In this document: positions 6,160 through 7,277 of the stretch, one piece after another
Position numbering within the stretch: position 1 is the stretch's first letter
How the letters are laid out: every line of letters begins with the position of its first letter
Assembly: GCA_002708885.1 (NCBI GenBank)
Contig: PAPL01000039.1
Coordinates: 96,655-103,931, forward strand
Direction: 5' to 3'
Length of the DNA: 7,277 nt
Source of the DNA: Verrucomicrobiales bacterium
Lineage (GTDB): Bacteria > Verrucomicrobiota > Verrucomicrobiia > Verrucomicrobiales > DEV007
Notes under the pieces: model-generated
The model's input: the letters and a program-made list of their open reading frames with translations, nothing else
Told to the model about the DNA's origin: nothing
Databases searched by the model: none
Position numbers and translations under genes: made by a program

Positions 6160-6764
6160 TAGCTTATCTCTTTAAGCGCTTTCATCGCTCTATTCCAAAT
6201 CGTCAAAATCACTAGCAGTAAAACGATAGAGAGAACCCAATCGAGCCAAGGTGAGGAACTGACACCTAACCCAATCAATAAACAAATAGCACCAAACACA
6301 AAAGCCCGATCACTTTTACCCATAGGCCCATCATACCGACGGCTCGCACCAATTTGCACGGATATGACACCCACCATCTCGCTAATAATAGAAAATACTA
6401 CAATCAGAATAATCAGCTCACCTCTAAAGCCTAGAACAACAGCAAGAGGAAGGTATAAAAACAAATCCGAAATAACATCTCCCAACTCATTAAGGACAGC
6501 CCCAAGATTTGATTCCATTGAATGCTCTCTTGCAAGCATGCCATCAATTGCATTTAGCGCCATTCGAACAAGCAAAATTAACGGCACAAGGAGAAGAGGC
6601 CATGACTGTTCTCCATAAAAATAAATTAATGCCCCAATTACAATAGAAAGAATGGCAGCAAAAACTGTAACCTGATTGGCTGTTACTCCGAGCGATGCAA
6701 GTCTATTAGTTAAAGGCCTTAACAAGGCCTGAAACTTTGGCTTAATCTGGTATATACTGACCAT
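6159..6764 (-). CDS. CDP-alcohol phosphatidyltransferase, YnbA-like
   Basis: This 201-residue integral membrane protein has about six helices. Its start (MVSIYQIKPKFQALLRP) and core RMALNAIDGMLARE closely resemble, from memory, E. coli YnbA, the first gene of ynbABCD. The motif reads N71-x2-D74-G75-x2-A78-R79-x8-G88-x3-N92-x3-D96, so the usual first and third Asp are Asn; YnbA appears to share this. The family transfers a phosphatidyl group from CDP-diacylglycerol to an alcohol, releasing CMP. The alcohol acceptor here is unknown, and it need not be glycerol, serine or inositol. PMGKSDRA (146-153) is another block shared with YnbA. It is first in a three-gene operon whose next two products make its likely donor. 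No Shine-Dalgarno is seen, but a 13-base palindrome (6770-6782) sits just upstream of the start. Confidence 0.9.
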   Translation of the reverse strand: MVSIYQIKPKFQALLRPLTNRLASLGVTANQVTVFAAILSIVIGALIYFYGEQSWPLLLVPLILLVRMALNAIDGMLAREHSMESNLGAVLNELGDVISDLFLYLPLAVVLGFRGELIILIVVFSIISEMVGVISVQIGASRRYDGPMGKSDRAFVFGAICLLIGLGVSSSPWLDWVLSIVLLLVILTIWNRAMKALKEIS

Positions 6765-6769
6765 AAGTA

Positions 6770-6782
6770 CAATGAGTCATTG
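6770..6782. promoter_or_regulatory. 13-bp palindrome just upstream of the YnbA-like start
   Basis: CAATGAGTCATTG is a perfect inverted repeat of two 6-base arms around one central base. It ends 5 bases before the start codon of the lipid operon's first gene. It could be an operator or a site that affects translation start. A palindrome this short can also arise by chance, and function is inference. Confidence 0.3.
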
Positions 6783-6874
6783 GCATTAGTAATTTAACAC
6801 AGCTCACACAATGCAATTACAATACCAGATCAACCCATTACAAAACTTTAGCGCCTCATTAATTCCTGACCAAT

Positions 6875-6899
6875 CACAAAATTATCGATAATTTTTGTG
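6875..6899. repeat. Near-perfect 25-bp palindrome (core AAAATTATCGATAATTTT)
   Basis: The core at 6878-6895 is an 18-base perfect palindrome centred on the CG at 6886-6887. The match extends outwards to CAC (6875-6877) and GTG (6897-6899) if one extra T at 6896 is bulged. As RNA it would fold to a stem of about 12 pairs. No clean T-run follows it on the minus strand, so it is not a typical terminator. Confidence 0.6.
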
Positions 6900-6930
6900 C
6901 GGACATTAACTAAATCGATCCCCGCACAAA
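6894..6930. repeat. 9-bp inverted repeat TTTGTGCGG / CCGCACAAA
   Basis: TTTGTGCGG (6894-6902) is the exact reverse complement of CCGCACAAA (6922-6930), with a 19-base loop between them. The left arm overlaps the right arm of the 25-bp palindrome, so the two structures cannot form together. Confidence 0.6.
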
Positions 6931-6964
6931 TGACTATGAATCAGGGGGCAGGATTCATAGCGGG
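6921..6964. repeat. Hairpin CTATGAATC / GATTCATAG inside a CCCGC / GCGGG outer stem
   Basis: CTATGAATC (6934-6942) pairs exactly with GATTCATAG (6952-6960) around a 9-base loop. Outside it, CCCGC (6921-6925) can pair with GCGGG (6960-6964), sharing one base with the inner stem. CCCGC is also part of the right arm of the previous repeat, so the two pairings compete. On the minus strand the hairpin begins 24 bases after the stop of the edge gene, but no T-run follows. Confidence 0.5.
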
Positions 6965-6983
6965 ACATAGATTCGTTTGAAGG

Positions 6984-7277
6984 TTACTTATCAGACCTAG
7001 ATTCTAATTCCTTTAATTCTATTGATGTGCGTAATTTTAATTTTTTCCGATAAGAAACATGTCGCCAGATTACATACACAGTAAATACGGGAACCAAGAT
7101 TGCTTCACCTTCTGTATTCCTCAGCCCCTCACTCAATGCTACAGCAATTGCAATGATTGAAAATAAAACAAGGAGACATATAAAAAGCAGATTATAGCCA
7201 ATGGGCTTCTTTAAAGAAGCTCGAGATTTAGAGATTCTAGTCTTTAGCGAGTTAGTATCTAATTCTTTTACCTCCTG
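6984..7277 (-). CDS. C-terminal part of an unrecognised two-helix membrane protein (truncated by window edge)
   Basis: The minus-strand frame is open from the right edge to TAA at 6984-6986, giving 97 residues with no start codon inside the window, so the gene continues to the right. The visible part begins QEVKELDTN, then a basic stretch (KTRISKSRASLKKP). Two membrane helices follow, about visible residues 30-49 (LLFICLLVLFSIIAIAVALS) and 59-69. The tail is highly charged (SYRKKLKLRTSIELKELE) and may be coiled. I do not recognise the family. It is on the same strand as the lipid operon and 219 bases upstream of it, so it could be co-regulated, but the inverted repeats between them may separate the transcripts. 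Confidence 0.72.
   Translation of the reverse strand, partial: QEVKELDTNSLKTRISKSRASLKKPIGYNLLFICLLVLFSIIAIAVALSEGLRNTEGEAILVPVFTVYVIWRHVSYRKKLKLRTSIELKELESRSDK

Larger units (their letters stand above)
6765..6983. other. 219-bp intergenic stretch with several inverted repeats
   Basis: This lies between an upstream minus-strand gene and the start of the lipid operon. It holds a 13-base palindrome next to the operon start and a cluster of overlapping inverted repeats at 6875-6964, described separately. I could not pick a convincing -35/-10 pair for the operon here, and no protein frame is credible. Confidence 0.7.

Noticed and set aside
6875..6964. Integron attC site or CRISPR-type repeat
   Set aside because: No paired RYYYAAC/GTTRRRY core sites and no regularly spaced identical repeats with unique spacers are present.
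7271..7276. AGGAGG on the minus strand at the right edge, resembling a strong Shine-Dalgarno site
   Set aside because: No ATG, GTG or TTG follows at a useful distance in the open frame; it encodes Glu-Val within the continuing gene.

Overview
The window looks like part of the genome of a free-living, probably marine member of the Planctomycetota-Verrucomicrobiota-Lentisphaerota group. This is inferred from its gene content: an SGSH-like sulfatase, a Tat-exported Gfo/Idh/MocA oxidoreductase, a relic of a BspA-type leucine-rich-repeat protein, and almost no recognisable Shine-Dalgarno sequences. I cannot assign a genus. Base composition is uneven. One 60-base line inside the oxidoreductase gene (2641-2700) is 75% G+C by hand count. 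Lines on the right side are about 27% (4861-4920) and 35% (6061-6120).

Left part (1-3342). The 3' part of a sulfatase gene enters from the left edge. A small membrane-protein gene converges on it and overlaps its stop. A divergent triose-phosphate-isomerase-like gene follows, preceded by three phased TTGATACA-type repeats. A Tat-signal Gfo/Idh/MocA oxidoreductase then lies on the opposite strand. Sulfatases and exported oxidoreductases of these types are common in bacteria that degrade sulfated glycans. The isomerase-like protein keeps the catalytic Lys, His and Glu but has altered substrate-binding loops, so it may handle another sugar phosphate.

Middle part (3343-4528). A 512-bp stretch without an intact gene holds two readable 23-residue LRR repeats on the minus strand, flanked by in-frame stops, which is a gene relic. 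It ends in a good sigma70-like promoter placed so that the next gene would be leaderless. Two small, unrecognised membrane-protein genes follow on the plus strand. The second is broken by a single-base frameshift near 4285-4291, and reading across it restores a protein of about 152 residues with roughly four membrane segments.

Right part (4525-7277, all minus strand). A compact three-gene operon encodes a YnbA-like CDP-alcohol phosphatidyltransferase, a YnbB-like CDP-diacylglycerol synthase and a PlsC-type acyltransferase. Genes one and two overlap as TAATG, and two and three are 6 bases apart. Together they could take an acyl acceptor to phosphatidate, CDP-diacylglycerol and a head-group lipid, so this reads as a self-contained lipid-synthesis module whose product is unknown. 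Upstream is the 3' end of an unrecognised two-helix membrane-protein gene running off the right edge. Between them lies a cluster of overlapping inverted repeats (6875-6964) whose arms can pair in mutually exclusive ways. That cluster is the most intriguing unexplained structure in the window.
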